64,000 nt of DNA from assembly GCF_003937915.1 (NCBI RefSeq), contig NZ_RHUM01000007.1, forward strand, positions 124,001-188,000. Reading direction: 5' to 3'. This DNA is from Erwinia sp. 198 (GTDB taxonomy: Bacteria; Pseudomonadota; Gammaproteobacteria; Enterobacterales; Enterobacteriaceae). A program made the position numbers and the translations under genes. The notes under the pieces were generated by a model that saw only the letters and a list, made by a program, of their open reading frames with translations, was not told where the DNA came from and made no database searches. This document shows positions 50,530 through 59,391 of this stretch, one piece after another; positions within the stretch are counted from its first letter, which is position 1, and each line of letters begins with the position of its first letter.

Positions 50530-53500
50530 CTATGACCATCAAAACGCTTATCGCGCTGGGTCTGCCGTGCATCACGCTGGCGGCGGGCGCGGCTTCCACC
50601 GGCGCTAATCCGGCCCTGCAGGCGCTGTTCGACCAGGCTAACTACTGGCATCAGAAGGCGCATGACGAGCTGGCGCGTGACGCGCTGAACAAGGTGCTGA
50701 TGGTGGACGGCAATAACGTCCAGGCACTGTATCTGATGGCGCTGTGGGCGCAGCAGAGCGGCGATAAAACAACGGCGGCCGCCTTCCGCGAGCGGCTCAG
50801 CAAAGCGTCGCCAGAGGATACACGGCTGAGCGAGCTGGATAACGCCCGCCAGCTTCAGTCCATTCCTGCGGCACAGCTGGCGCTGGCGCGTCAGCAGGCC
50901 CGCAGCGGCAACATCGCCGCCTCGCTGCAAACCTGGCGCAACACCTTTAGCGGCAACGAGCCGCCAGCCAGCGTGGCCGCCGAATACTATCTGACGATGG
51001 CGGGCGACCGTACGCTGCTGCCGCAGGCGGTTGACGCGCTGCGCCAGTTCGTTGCCGCCCATCCGCAGGATACCGGTGCAAAGCTGGCGCTGGGCAAGGC
51101 GCTGACCTACGACGCCGTCACCCGACGCGAAGGCATGGAGACATTAAGCGGCATGGCGGACGGCAACGACGATGCCGATCGCTCGCTGCGCCAGGCGATG
51201 CTGTGGCTGGCCGCGAAGCCGGAAGACGCGCCGCTCTACCAGGCGTGGCAGCAGCGCCATCCGCAGGACAGCGCGGTGATGGACTATTTCCGTAAAAACG
51301 CGGGCGGTGCGGAAAAAGGTGAAGGCTTTACCGCGCTGAACAGCGGCGACGTGTCCGGCGCGCAGAACGCCTTCGATCGTGTTTTGCAGACCAATCCCGA
51401 GGACGCCGACGCGCTGGCGGGGATGGGCTATGTGGCGCAGCGCAGCGGCAACTATGCGGCGGCCGCCGACTACCTTGAGCGCGCGGCGAAGCAGGGCGGC
51501 GACAGCGGGCAGCAGCGCCAGCAGCAGGCTGCCGATGCCCGTTTCTACGGCCAGCTGGCCGCCGCGCAGCAGGTGCTGAAGGCGGGCGACGTCGCGCAGG
51601 CGCTGAGCCTGAGCGAGCCGCTGAGCCAGGCGGAAGGCGAAAAAGGCGTGGCAGCGAAGCTGTTCCGCGCGGACGTGCAGCGCCGCAACAATCAGCTGGA
51701 TGCCGCCGAACAAACCTATCGCGCCATTCTGCAAAGCGATGCGGATAACCGCCCGGCGAAGGAAGGGCTGTTTTACGTGCTGCGCCAGCAGAACCGGGGC
51801 AGCGAGGCCAGCGCGCTGCTCGCCGCGCTGCCGGAAAACGTGCGGGCCAGCGTCACGCCGCGTCCCGGCGTCACCAGCGACTCGCTGCGCCGCGAAGCCA
51901 AACAGGCGGCGCGGTCCGGCAATCCTCAGCGTGCTATCGCGCTGCTGTCAGCCGGGATGCAGCGTTTTCCGAACGATGCCTGGCTGCGGCTCGACCTGGC
52001 TCGCCTTTATCAGCAGCAGGGCGATACCGCGCAGGCGGCTGGCGTGATGCAGCCCGCTTTTCGCGCCAGCGCTGGCAGCAGCGAAATCTATGCCGCCGCG
52101 CTGTTCGCCAGCGAAAGCGGCGCCTGGCAGCAGGCACAGTCTCTGCTGGCGCGGATTCATCAGCAGAACGAAGACATGCGTGAACTTTCTCGCCGCGTGA
52201 ACTTCAATCTGCAAATGGCGGTCGCGCAGCAGTATTTGGTGCAGGGATCGACGGCTGCCGCGGCCAACACGCTGCGGGCGCTGACGATGGATCCGCCAAC
52301 CAACCCGGCGGACGCGGGCAGCCTGGCGAAAGGGCTGGCCGACGCGGGCGATCTCAACGCGGCCGTCGCCGTGGCGCGCGGCAATATGCAGCGCGGCGTA
52401 CAGGGCAACGCGGGCGATTACGCGCTTCAGATTGCGGTGCTGAACCAGGCCGGACTGAGCGGCGAAGCGCAAAGCTTCCTGAACAGCCCGACGCTCCAGG
52501 CTAACAGTACGCCAGACCAGCTGGCCGGTATCCAGAACGGCTATCTGATCAACGAAGCCGACCGTCTGCGCACTCAGGGCAAATATGCGGCGGCCTACGA
52601 CAAGCTGATCGGCGCGCTGCAGCGAGATCCGCAGAACAGCGATCTGATGTTTGCGATGGGCCGCCTTTATCAGTCCGGCAAAATGAATAAAGAAGCGGGC
52701 GTGGTTTATGACTACCTGATGACCCGCGACACGCCGACGCAGGATGCACGCGTGGGCGCTATCGACGTGGCGCTGGCGACGCACGACCTGCCAAAAGCCA
52801 AAGCGCTGATGGCGGGATTGCAGGGCGAACAGACACCGGAGCGCCTGCTGTTGATGGCGCGCGTGGCCGAAGCCGACGGCGACCATCAGCGGGCGCTGGC
52901 CTGTCTGCACAGCGCGCGTGGCAGGATGATTGGTTTGCAGGGCGGCCCGACGCCGGTGATTGGCGGCATGGTGCTGGCGGATAACCCGTTTGTGGATCGT
53001 ACCACGCTGATGGCGCGCAAATCGCCTTCCGCCTACGGCAGCGTGATGCCGTGGCAGCAGGCGCCAGCGGGCAATGCCATCGGTACCGAAGCAGCCTCGC
53101 AGCAGGCGAGAACGCTGCACCAGATCGATACCATGATAGACGGCTTACAAGAACGTACCGGCAGCTGGACGCAGGGCGGCGTACAGGTGAGGGGACGCGA
53201 CGGCGAAACGGGCCTGAGCAAGCTGACCGAGGCCAAAGCGCCGCTGAGCTGGTCAAGCGTGCCTTACGGCGATACGCGCTTCAACTTTACGCTGACGCCG
53301 GTGACGCTCAATGCGGGCAGCGCGTCGGGCACGTCGCTCGCGCGCGTCGGCACCCAGGCGCTGGAGCAGGGCCGCATTGCCCGGGCGAATAACAGTGCGC
53401 CTTCGGCCGTGCTGCTTAATTCGCCAGGGTCGCAGACCGCCTCTGGCGTAGAGGTCAACCTGGGCCTGACCAACGACAACTTTAAGATCGACCTGGGATC

Positions 53501-54281
53501 GACGCCGCTGGGCCAGGATCTCAGCACGCTGGTGGGCGGCATCCAGTGGTCGCCGAAGCTCACCGACTACCTGACGCTGATCCTGACCGGCGAACGGCGC
53601 GCCGTCACCGACAGCCTGCTCTCTTATGTCGGCACCGAAGATAAGCTGAGCGGTAAAAAATGGGGCGCCGTCACCAAAAACGGCGGCAACGCGCTGCTGA
53701 GCTATGACAACGGTGACGCCGGTTTCTATCTCGGCGCGGGCGGCTATAGCTATATCGGTGAGAACGTCGCCAGCAACCAGAGCCTGAACGGCACAGCCGG
53801 CGCCTACGTGCGTCCTTATCACGACGGTAACAGCGAGCTGAAAACCGGCATCAGCATGAGCTGGATGGATTTCTCAAAGAACTTCAGCTACTACAGCTAT
53901 GGCCAGGGCGGCTACTTCAGCCCGCAGGATTTCGTGGCCGTGTCGTTCCCGGTTGACTGGAGCAAAAACTACGACGATCTGAAGGTGAAAGTGGGCGGTT
54001 CCATGGGCTATCAGTCTTACTCCCAGGATCGCAGCGCCTACTTCCCGACCGATCCGGGCAAACAGGCAGAGCTGCAAAGCTACTATGACGCCGGTTACGC
54101 CACCGAGGCTTACTACGTGGGCGGCAGTAAAAACGGCATTGGCTATAATCTTCATGCGGGCGCGGATTATAAAGTCAGCAAGGACGTCACCGTTGGCGGT
54201 CAGCTGGGTTACGACACCTTTGGCGACTACAACGAGAGCACGGCTCAACTTTACTTCCGTTACAGGCTCGGAGACAAATAA
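50526..54281 (+). CDS. bcsC: cellulose export outer-membrane protein BcsC
   Basis: A 1251-residue protein. It has a signal peptide (about 1-24), a long array of TPR repeats through the periplasm (for example TNPEDADALAGMGYVAQRSG, RDPQNSDLMFAMGRLYQSGK) and a C-terminal beta-barrel of roughly 330 residues (GFYLGAGGYSYIGENVAS ... TAQLYFRYRLGD). The barrel exports cellulose across the outer membrane while the TPRs bind peptidoglycan and the chain. The size fits BcsC (E. coli 1157). The start at 50526 overlaps the bcsB stop (ATGA); the longer upstream reading is within bcsB and is rejected. Confidence 0.93.
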   Translation: MTMTIKTLIALGLPCITLAAGAASTGANPALQALFDQANYWHQKAHDELARDALNKVLMVDGNNVQALYLMALWAQQSGDKTTAAAFRERLSKASPEDTRLSELDNARQLQSIPAAQLALARQQARSGNIAASLQTWRNTFSGNEPPASVAAEYYLTMAGDRTLLPQAVDALRQFVAAHPQDTGAKLALGKALTYDAVTRREGMETLSGMADGNDDADRSLRQAMLWLAAKPEDAPLYQAWQQRHPQDSAVMDYFRKNAGGAEKGEGFTALNSGDVSGAQNAFDRVLQTNPEDADALAGMGYVAQRSGNYAAAADYLERAAKQGGDSGQQRQQQAADARFYGQLAAAQQVLKAGDVAQALSLSEPLSQAEGEKGVAAKLFRADVQRRNNQLDAAEQTYRAILQSDADNRPAKEGLFYVLRQQNRGSEASALLAALPENVRASVTPRPGVTSDSLRREAKQAARSGNPQRAIALLSAGMQRFPNDAWLRLDLARLYQQQGDTAQAAGVMQPAFRASAGSSEIYAAALFASESGAWQQAQSLLARIHQQNEDMRELSRRVNFNLQMAVAQQYLVQGSTAAAANTLRALTMDPPTNPADAGSLAKGLADAGDLNAAVAVARGNMQRGVQGNAGDYALQIAVLNQAGLSGEAQSFLNSPTLQANSTPDQLAGIQNGYLINEADRLRTQGKYAAAYDKLIGALQRDPQNSDLMFAMGRLYQSGKMNKEAGVVYDYLMTRDTPTQDARVGAIDVALATHDLPKAKALMAGLQGEQTPERLLLMARVAEADGDHQRALACLHSARGRMIGLQGGPTPVIGGMVLADNPFVDRTTLMARKSPSAYGSVMPWQQAPAGNAIGTEAASQQARTLHQIDTMIDGLQERTGSWTQGGVQVRGRDGETGLSKLTEAKAPLSWSSVPYGDTRFNFTLTPVTLNAGSASGTSLARVGTQALEQGRIARANNSAPSAVLLNSPGSQTASGVEVNLGLTNDNFKIDLGSTPLGQDLSTLVGGIQWSPKLTDYLTLILTGERRAVTDSLLSYVGTEDKLSGKKWGAVTKNGGNALLSYDNGDAGFYLGAGGYSYIGENVASNQSLNGTAGAYVRPYHDGNSELKTGISMSWMDFSKNFSYYSYGQGGYFSPQDFVAVSFPVDWSKNYDDLKVKVGGSMGYQSYSQDRSAYFPTDPGKQAELQSYYDAGYATEAYYVGGSKNGIGYNLHAGADYKVSKDVTVGGQLGYDTFGDYNESTAQLYFRYRLGDK

Positions 54282-54745
54282 TGAGTGAATTTCAGGAACG
54301 TACCCTGAACTACTACCGCCAGCAGCAGTATCAGTCCGGCTGGTTCGATCTGCTGAGCCTGATGATTAACGGCATGCTGAACAACGCGGGCGAGCAGGAA
54401 AGCCACGCGTTTTTACGGCAGATGGGCGACAGCCTGGCCGGTCGTTATCCGCTGGGCGCGGCGCGCACCGTTGGCGAGCTGGAACAGCAGATCAATCTGA
54501 CGCTGGCGCGCTTTAACTGGGGTTTTGTCGACGTGCAGCCGCATGAAACCGCGATGCTGATCCACCATATGGCCCTGCCGTCGGCAGGCGGTCAGATGGA
54601 TGACCGACGGTGGCGGCAGGCGCTGGGCGCGGTGCTGAGCGGCCTCTACGCCCGCTGGCTGGCCGAGCAGGGCGGCAGCCCGACCGTTTCGCTGACCTGC
54701 CTCGATACCGGCAGCACGACTGCTACTTTTCGCTATCAGCTGTAA
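54281..54745 (+). CDS. bcsD: cellulose synthase subunit BcsD
   Basis: A 154-residue protein with the length and pattern of BcsD (start [20 protein letters not shown]; middle [20 protein letters not shown]; end [20 protein letters not shown]). BcsD forms a periplasmic octamer that bundles glucan chains in acetic-acid bacteria and marks the class I (crystalline) cellulose operon. It begins at the last base of bcsC and is followed by bcsZ after 11 bases. BcsD is absent from the E. coli-type operon at 57-64 kb, as expected. Confidence 0.9.
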   Translation: MSEFQERTLNYYRQQQYQSGWFDLLSLMINGMLNNAGEQESHAFLRQMGDSLAGRYPLGAARTVGELEQQINLTLARFNWGFVDVQPHETAMLIHHMALPSAGGQMDDRRWRQALGAVLSGLYARWLAEQGGSPTVSLTCLDTGSTTATFRYQL

Positions 54746-54756
54746 GGAATTTATCC

Positions 54757-55755
54757 ATGACTCTGCTCAGGGCGAGCGTATTGATGATTGTAATGATGCT
54801 GGGCTGTATGCAGGCCAGCGCCGCCGACGGCTGGAGCACGTTTAAAAGCCGCTTTTTAACCAGCGAAGGCCGTATTCAGGATACCGGCAACAAAAATATC
54901 AGCCACACCGAAGGCCAGGGCTACGGCATGCTGCTGGCGGTTGCCAATAACGATCGTGAAAGCTTCGCTAACCTGTGGAACTGGACGCAAAAGCACCTGA
55001 AAAACCCGCAAAATGGGCTGTTCTACTGGAAATACGTGCCGGACGCGACCGATCCGGTAGCGGATAAAAACAGCGCCTCCGACGGCGATGTGCTGATCGC
55101 CTGGGCGTTGCTGCAAGCGGGCCAGAAATGGCAGAACAACGCCTGGCTGCAGGCGTCCGATGGTATTCAACGTGCCATTATCGCTAAGGAAGTGATTACC
55201 TATGCGGGTCATACCGTCATGCTGCCGGGCGATCGGGGATTTAATAAAACCAGCTACGTAGTGTTGAATCCTTCTTATTTCCTGTTCCCGGCCTGGCGGG
55301 ATTTTGCCGCGCGCAGCCATCTTAAGGTGTGGACGAACCTGATCGACAGCGGAATGGATCTGCTGCCGAAAATGCGTTTTGGCGACGCCGCGCTGCCAAC
55401 CGACTGGGTAGCGCTGAACGCTGACGGTAGCGTCGCGCCCGGCATTGGCTGGCCGCCGCGCTTCTCTTACGACGCTATCCGCGTGCCGCTTTATCTCTAC
55501 TGGTACGATGCGCAGAGTCTGCAGCTGGTGCCTTTCCAGCATTTCTGGACGAGCTTCGCGCGTGATAAAACGCCCGCGTGGATCGACGTTAGCAACAGCA
55601 ATAAGGCGCCTTACAATATGGCTGGCGGCCTGCTGGCGGTGCGCGATTTAACCCTGAATCAGACCGGCTACCTCAGCGATCGGCTAACGGAGGATCAGGA
55701 TTATTACTCTGCCAGCCTACAGCTGCTGGCCTGGCTGGCTTATCAGAGCCAGTAA
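54757..55755 (+). CDS. bcsZ: periplasmic endoglucanase BcsZ (GH8)
   Basis: A 332-residue exported GH8 cellulase. The signal peptide is about residues 1-22 (ending ASA). The general-acid glutamate is E52 in [13 protein letters not shown], and the catalytic aspartate is in [15 protein letters not shown]. The alpha/alpha-barrel motifs [15 protein letters not shown] and [15 protein letters not shown] are intact. It trims cellulose in the periplasm and tunes its amount and texture. ATG 54757 is preceded by TAAGGA. Last gene of the first operon; a large hairpin follows. Confidence 0.94.
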   Translation: MTLLRASVLMIVMMLGCMQASAADGWSTFKSRFLTSEGRIQDTGNKNISHTEGQGYGMLLAVANNDRESFANLWNWTQKHLKNPQNGLFYWKYVPDATDPVADKNSASDGDVLIAWALLQAGQKWQNNAWLQASDGIQRAIIAKEVITYAGHTVMLPGDRGFNKTSYVVLNPSYFLFPAWRDFAARSHLKVWTNLIDSGMDLLPKMRFGDAALPTDWVALNADGSVAPGIGWPPRFSYDAIRVPLYLYWYDAQSLQLVPFQHFWTSFARDKTPAWIDVSNSNKAPYNMAGGLLAVRDLTLNQTGYLSDRLTEDQDYYSASLQLLAWLAYQSQ

Positions 55756-55774
55756 TATCCCTTCCGTGACGATT

Positions 55775-55807
55775 GACCTCCGCAACGGCCTGGCCGTTGC
55801 GGGGGTC
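55775..55807 (+). other. stable hairpin after bcsZ
   Basis: GACCTCCGCAACGGCC pairs with GGCCGTTGCGGGGGTC almost perfectly, 20 bases after the bcsZ stop. There is no U-tract, so it may be a processing or protection structure, or a weak terminator. Confidence 0.5.
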
Positions 55808-56021
55808 ATTCATCCGTCATCTGTAAATGATTTTCCGTCTGCCGCCGCGCGCTTTCTCTACGGCGATACACGGCCGCCTCCTTCCCCAGCGTAAATAATT
55901 AACAATATGAATATCCTGCTAATTTTTACCGATGCTCCTGCAAAATTGGCGACGATAAACCCCTTGTATTGATCCGGCTATAGCGGCTTACTGACCGCCC
56001 TGAAACTGACCGGATACCCAG

Positions 56022-57524
56022 ATGAGCCTGCTACTGCGCGCCTCTGCGGACGACCAGAGCGCACAGCAACCAGCCGTCGTCACTCTTACCCTTGGCATCT
56101 TCTTTGACGGCACGGGAAATAACGCGCTGAACGCCCGCAGCATTCTGGAGACGGGCGGCCCTGCGCCGGACGACAGCAAAGCGCTGGCGGCCTGGCGGCA
56201 GGCCGCACAGCAAACGCTGGGCCTTCGCGAGCGCGCCATCGGCAGCCATATTGGTTACTACACCAACATTCACCGGCTGCATTCGCTGTACGCTACCGAT
56301 CTTGCGGGTGGACAAATCCAGCAGCGCCTTTATATCGACGGCATCGGCACGGAGGCGGGCGCGGCGGACAGGGCGCTGAATATGGCGTTCGGCACGGGCA
56401 GCCAGGGCATCGTGGCGAAAGCAAACAAAGCCGTTGCCGCACTGGTCGAGGCGCTGCGCGGTTACGCCATCCGCCAGCCGGATCGGGTTATCAACGAGCT
56501 GCAATTCGATCTCTTCGGCTTTAGCCGGGGAGCCGCCGCCGCGCGCCATTTTGCCAACCGCGTGTTTCAACAGGACAGCGCTATCGTCGAGGCGATCGAA
56601 AGAGGGCTGGAAGGCATGGAATATCGCGGTTTGCCAGCCGGGAAAACCCGCTTTCTGGGCCTCTTTGATACGGTAGCCGCCGTGGCGACGCTGGCGAACG
56701 GGCTGGATCCCAACAGCGCGGACAGCGGCGACGTCAATCTGGCGCTGCGGCCCGGCATAGCGGAGAAAGTTTTTCATCTTACCGCGCAGCACGAATGCCG
56801 CTTTAACTTCGCACTGAACAGCGTGCGGCCCGCCTGGCCTGAGGTGGCGCTGCCGGGCGCCCATTCGGATATCGGCGGCGGCTACCATCCCGTGGAGCAG
56901 GAAAGCTGTTTTCTGACCCGTCCGCAGTTCAAAACCGTGCCGCTTTCTACGCCGGATGAAGAAACCAGGGTCTACCGCGTCGCCAGCAAAGCGCTGGATG
57001 CCCTGCGAGACTATCCGGCGATTGCGCCTTACGTTGATAGCGGCGAGGTAGAAATACGTGCCTGGTTTGATGACAGGATGCCTGTCGATCGTTACGGAAT
57101 GCTGCAAAAGCGCAGCGGCGCGGCGGCGGTGCTGCGGCGCACCGTACGCAACGACTGGGCAAAAGTGGCGCTCAGGGTGATGATGGAGGCGGCCCGGGCG
57201 GCGGGCGTGATATTTACCGCTATCGATGAAGCCGACGAGGCGCTGGCGCTGCCGGCGGAGCTGCTGCCGCTGTGTGACAAAGCGCTGGCGCTGAGCCATG
57301 CCGTCCGCCACGGGCGGGAAGCCGTCGGCTTCAGTAAAGAGGAAATCGCGCTACTGGCGGCAGACTATCTGCACTGTTCGGCGAACTGGAACGAGGTGCA
57401 AACCGACGCTGACGGCAATATTATTCATGCCGTCAGGCCGGTTGAGCAGGGTTCATTCGTCAATCGTCCCGATAACCGCTGGCGGCGCACGGTGTACGAT
57501 CTCAACGGCAAAAAAATGGCCTGA
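56022..57524 (+). CDS. DUF2235 / Tle1-like phospholipase, possible T6SS effector
   Basis: A 500-residue alpha/beta hydrolase of the DUF2235 family. It opens with LGIFFDGTGNNALNAR, has the nucleophile elbow LFGFSRGAAAARH (serine S168 in GxSxG), then GLFDTVAAVATLANG (Asp-containing strand) and LPGAHSDIGGGYHPV (histidine). These are the features of Tle1-type lipases delivered by type VI secretion. No signal peptide. No T6SS gene, VgrG, PAAR or recognisable immunity gene is next to it. It stands alone between two cellulose operons, converging on bcsG. Cytoplasmic or delivered action on phospholipids is inferred from the family. The ribosome-binding site is weak. Confidence 0.8.
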   Translation: MSLLLRASADDQSAQQPAVVTLTLGIFFDGTGNNALNARSILETGGPAPDDSKALAAWRQAAQQTLGLRERAIGSHIGYYTNIHRLHSLYATDLAGGQIQQRLYIDGIGTEAGAADRALNMAFGTGSQGIVAKANKAVAALVEALRGYAIRQPDRVINELQFDLFGFSRGAAAARHFANRVFQQDSAIVEAIERGLEGMEYRGLPAGKTRFLGLFDTVAAVATLANGLDPNSADSGDVNLALRPGIAEKVFHLTAQHECRFNFALNSVRPAWPEVALPGAHSDIGGGYHPVEQESCFLTRPQFKTVPLSTPDEETRVYRVASKALDALRDYPAIAPYVDSGEVEIRAWFDDRMPVDRYGMLQKRSGAAAVLRRTVRNDWAKVALRVMMEAARAAGVIFTAIDEADEALALPAELLPLCDKALALSHAVRHGREAVGFSKEEIALLAADYLHCSANWNEVQTDADGNIIHAVRPVEQGSFVNRPDNRWRRTVYDLNGKKMA

Positions 57525-57526
57525 GC

Positions 57527-57555
57527 AAAAAGGGGCATCGGCCGATGCCCCTTCC
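57527..57555 (-). terminator. terminator of bcsEFG
   Basis: AAGGGGCATCGGCCGATGCCCCTT perfect palindromic stem, followed on the minus strand by TTTTTGCTC. It lies between the converging lipase and bcsG genes and may serve both. Confidence 0.8.
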
Positions 57556-57556
57556 G

Positions 57557-59209
57557 CTATTGCGGGTAAGCTACCCAGTCGCCGCCGTTCAGCCTAATCC
57601 ACGGCTTGCCCTGATACATCACCACCACCGCGTTATCGTTTTCCGACACCACCTGCGTTTGCGGCAGGTTTTCGGTCAGCACCGACATATTGACGTTGGC
57701 GGCGTTGAACACCTGGCCGTCCACCACGCGGGAAACCAGATCGGAGAGCGCCAGCAGGCTTGTCGGGGCTTCCACGGTCATCGGCTGCGCCTGATGCGGC
57801 GCTTTCATCCCGGCGAATTTAATGCCGACGGGCACGTGCGTGATGTTCGGGCTGGGGATATCGCGCAGGCCGGACATCTGCATTTTATCACCCTGTAGCG
57901 CCGCGCCGTGCTCCGGCACAATTATCACCATTACCCGACGTCCCGATTTATCCAGATTGGTCAGGAAGGTATCAAGCTGATCGAACAGCAGCCTGGCGCG
58001 CGGCTGCCAGGCGGCGGTTTTGGTGCTGCCCAGCTCGCGGGTACCGTCGTGCAACGGGATCAGGTTATAGAAGGTGGCGGTGCGAGCGTCCGCGCTCTTC
58101 TGTCGCTCATCCAGCCAGCGCTGCATCAGTTCGCCGTCGTTAAAGACCGGCGAGCTGTCGAACGAGGTCCAGGATGCGCTGATGCCGGCCTGCGACATCA
58201 GCGGCGCCTGCAGGTCGCCATCGTCGCGCAGCTCCTGCAAATAGTTACCAAACACGCCGGTATGATCCATCATCAGCTGTTCTTTAAAGCCCAGCTTCGC
58301 CAGGTTATCGAACAGATAGCAGCGGCGATCGGTCGGCTTATAGAGATCGCTGTGCGAGGTCTGGCCGCAGCTGGCGCGCAGCAGACGGATCCCCGCCGGG
58401 CCGCTATAGCCGGTGGCGGAGTTATAGTTGTTCAGCACGATATCGAAATGCTTCCACAGCGGATGATCGCGTAGCTGAGCCACTTCCGCATCGGACCACG
58501 AGAGCGAGCAGATGTTGACGATCAGAATATCGAACGGCGCTGAATCGGCAGGCAGCGTGTCGGGGAAAGTCGTTACGCGCTGTTTTTCGCTGGCGTAAAA
58601 CTTATCCAGATAAGCGGTCAGGTTGGCGCTGGTTGGCGGCGCCGACTGATCCATTGCGTTGGCATTGGCCGCGGCTTTGTTCGGCTGCGCCGCAGTATTA
58701 AGCGCCACCGGCGGCGTCGCCTCTTTGGTCGGCAACAGCGCGAAGGAAGGTCCGGCCATATTGACCACGTTGATCCACAGCAGCATCAGCGATACCAGCA
58801 CCGACACGCGCACCCACTGGGAGACAAACAGATAGATCACCAGCATCACGAACCCGGCGCCGATCATCTGCCAGTTAACGAAACGGTTCACGAGATCCAG
58901 CAGATAGGCGCCGGAGAAACCGGCCAGCTGGCTGCCTTCGCTGAGAATACTTTGCGGGCCGGGTAGCCAGGTATCGTGCCAGAACAGGCCCAGGCCGAGG
59001 GGGACAGAGATCCAGTTGCGCCAGCGGTGCAGCCGTTCGTCAGGCAGCGGCAGCAGCAGCCAGGCCAGAAATACCAGGTTGGTCAGGGCGTGGAAATTCA
59101 GATAACCAAACCACAGCAGCGCGAATTTGATCAGGAAATAGAAATTCCAGCCGCCGAGACCACGCCAGTGCAGCAGGAGCGTCGGCTTTCGGGTCTTTGG
59201 TTGACTCAT
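57557..59209 (-). CDS. bcsG: cellulose phosphoethanolamine transferase BcsG
   Basis: A 550-residue inner-membrane protein (E. coli 559). Four or five N-terminal membrane helices are followed by a periplasmic alkaline-phosphatase-fold domain. C234 (VNICSLSWSD) and S269 (SATGYSGPAGIR) correspond to the zinc ligand and nucleophile C243/S278 of E. coli BcsG, and IVPEHGAAL holds later metal ligands. It transfers phosphoethanolamine from phosphatidylethanolamine to cellulose. It overlaps bcsF by 4 bases and is the last gene of bcsEFG. It belongs to the second, E. coli-type system. Confidence 0.94.
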   Translation of the reverse strand: MSQPKTRKPTLLLHWRGLGGWNFYFLIKFALLWFGYLNFHALTNLVFLAWLLLPLPDERLHRWRNWISVPLGLGLFWHDTWLPGPQSILSEGSQLAGFSGAYLLDLVNRFVNWQMIGAGFVMLVIYLFVSQWVRVSVLVSLMLLWINVVNMAGPSFALLPTKEATPPVALNTAAQPNKAAANANAMDQSAPPTSANLTAYLDKFYASEKQRVTTFPDTLPADSAPFDILIVNICSLSWSDAEVAQLRDHPLWKHFDIVLNNYNSATGYSGPAGIRLLRASCGQTSHSDLYKPTDRRCYLFDNLAKLGFKEQLMMDHTGVFGNYLQELRDDGDLQAPLMSQAGISASWTSFDSSPVFNDGELMQRWLDERQKSADARTATFYNLIPLHDGTRELGSTKTAAWQPRARLLFDQLDTFLTNLDKSGRRVMVIIVPEHGAALQGDKMQMSGLRDIPSPNITHVPVGIKFAGMKAPHQAQPMTVEAPTSLLALSDLVSRVVDGQVFNAANVNMSVLTENLPQTQVVSENDNAVVVMYQGKPWIRLNGGDWVAYPQ

Positions 59210-59391
59210 GTCTTATCCGATTTTGAAGAGTTACGCCGCCAGAGGCCTTCGTACTTCAGTGCGCGAGGCGGCGTGACCCGCAGCACCAGCTCCCGCCACT
59301 GCCTGGGCAGCCAGCGGGCGTAAAAGGGTTTCAGTAACAGCAGCAGCAGAACCGCCAGGATCAGGATTTGCACTCCGTCCATTAATGTCAT
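59206..59391 (-). CDS. bcsF: cellulose biosynthesis protein BcsF
   Basis: A 61-residue protein with one membrane helix (GVQILILAVLLLLLLKPF) and a basic cytoplasmic tail, as in BcsF, which recruits BcsE to the membrane and links it to BcsG. It overlaps both bcsE and bcsG by 4 bases (ATGA type), so translation is coupled. Confidence 0.88.
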   Translation of the reverse strand: MTLMDGVQILILAVLLLLLLKPFYARWLPRQWRELVLRVTPPRALKYEGLWRRNSSKSDKT

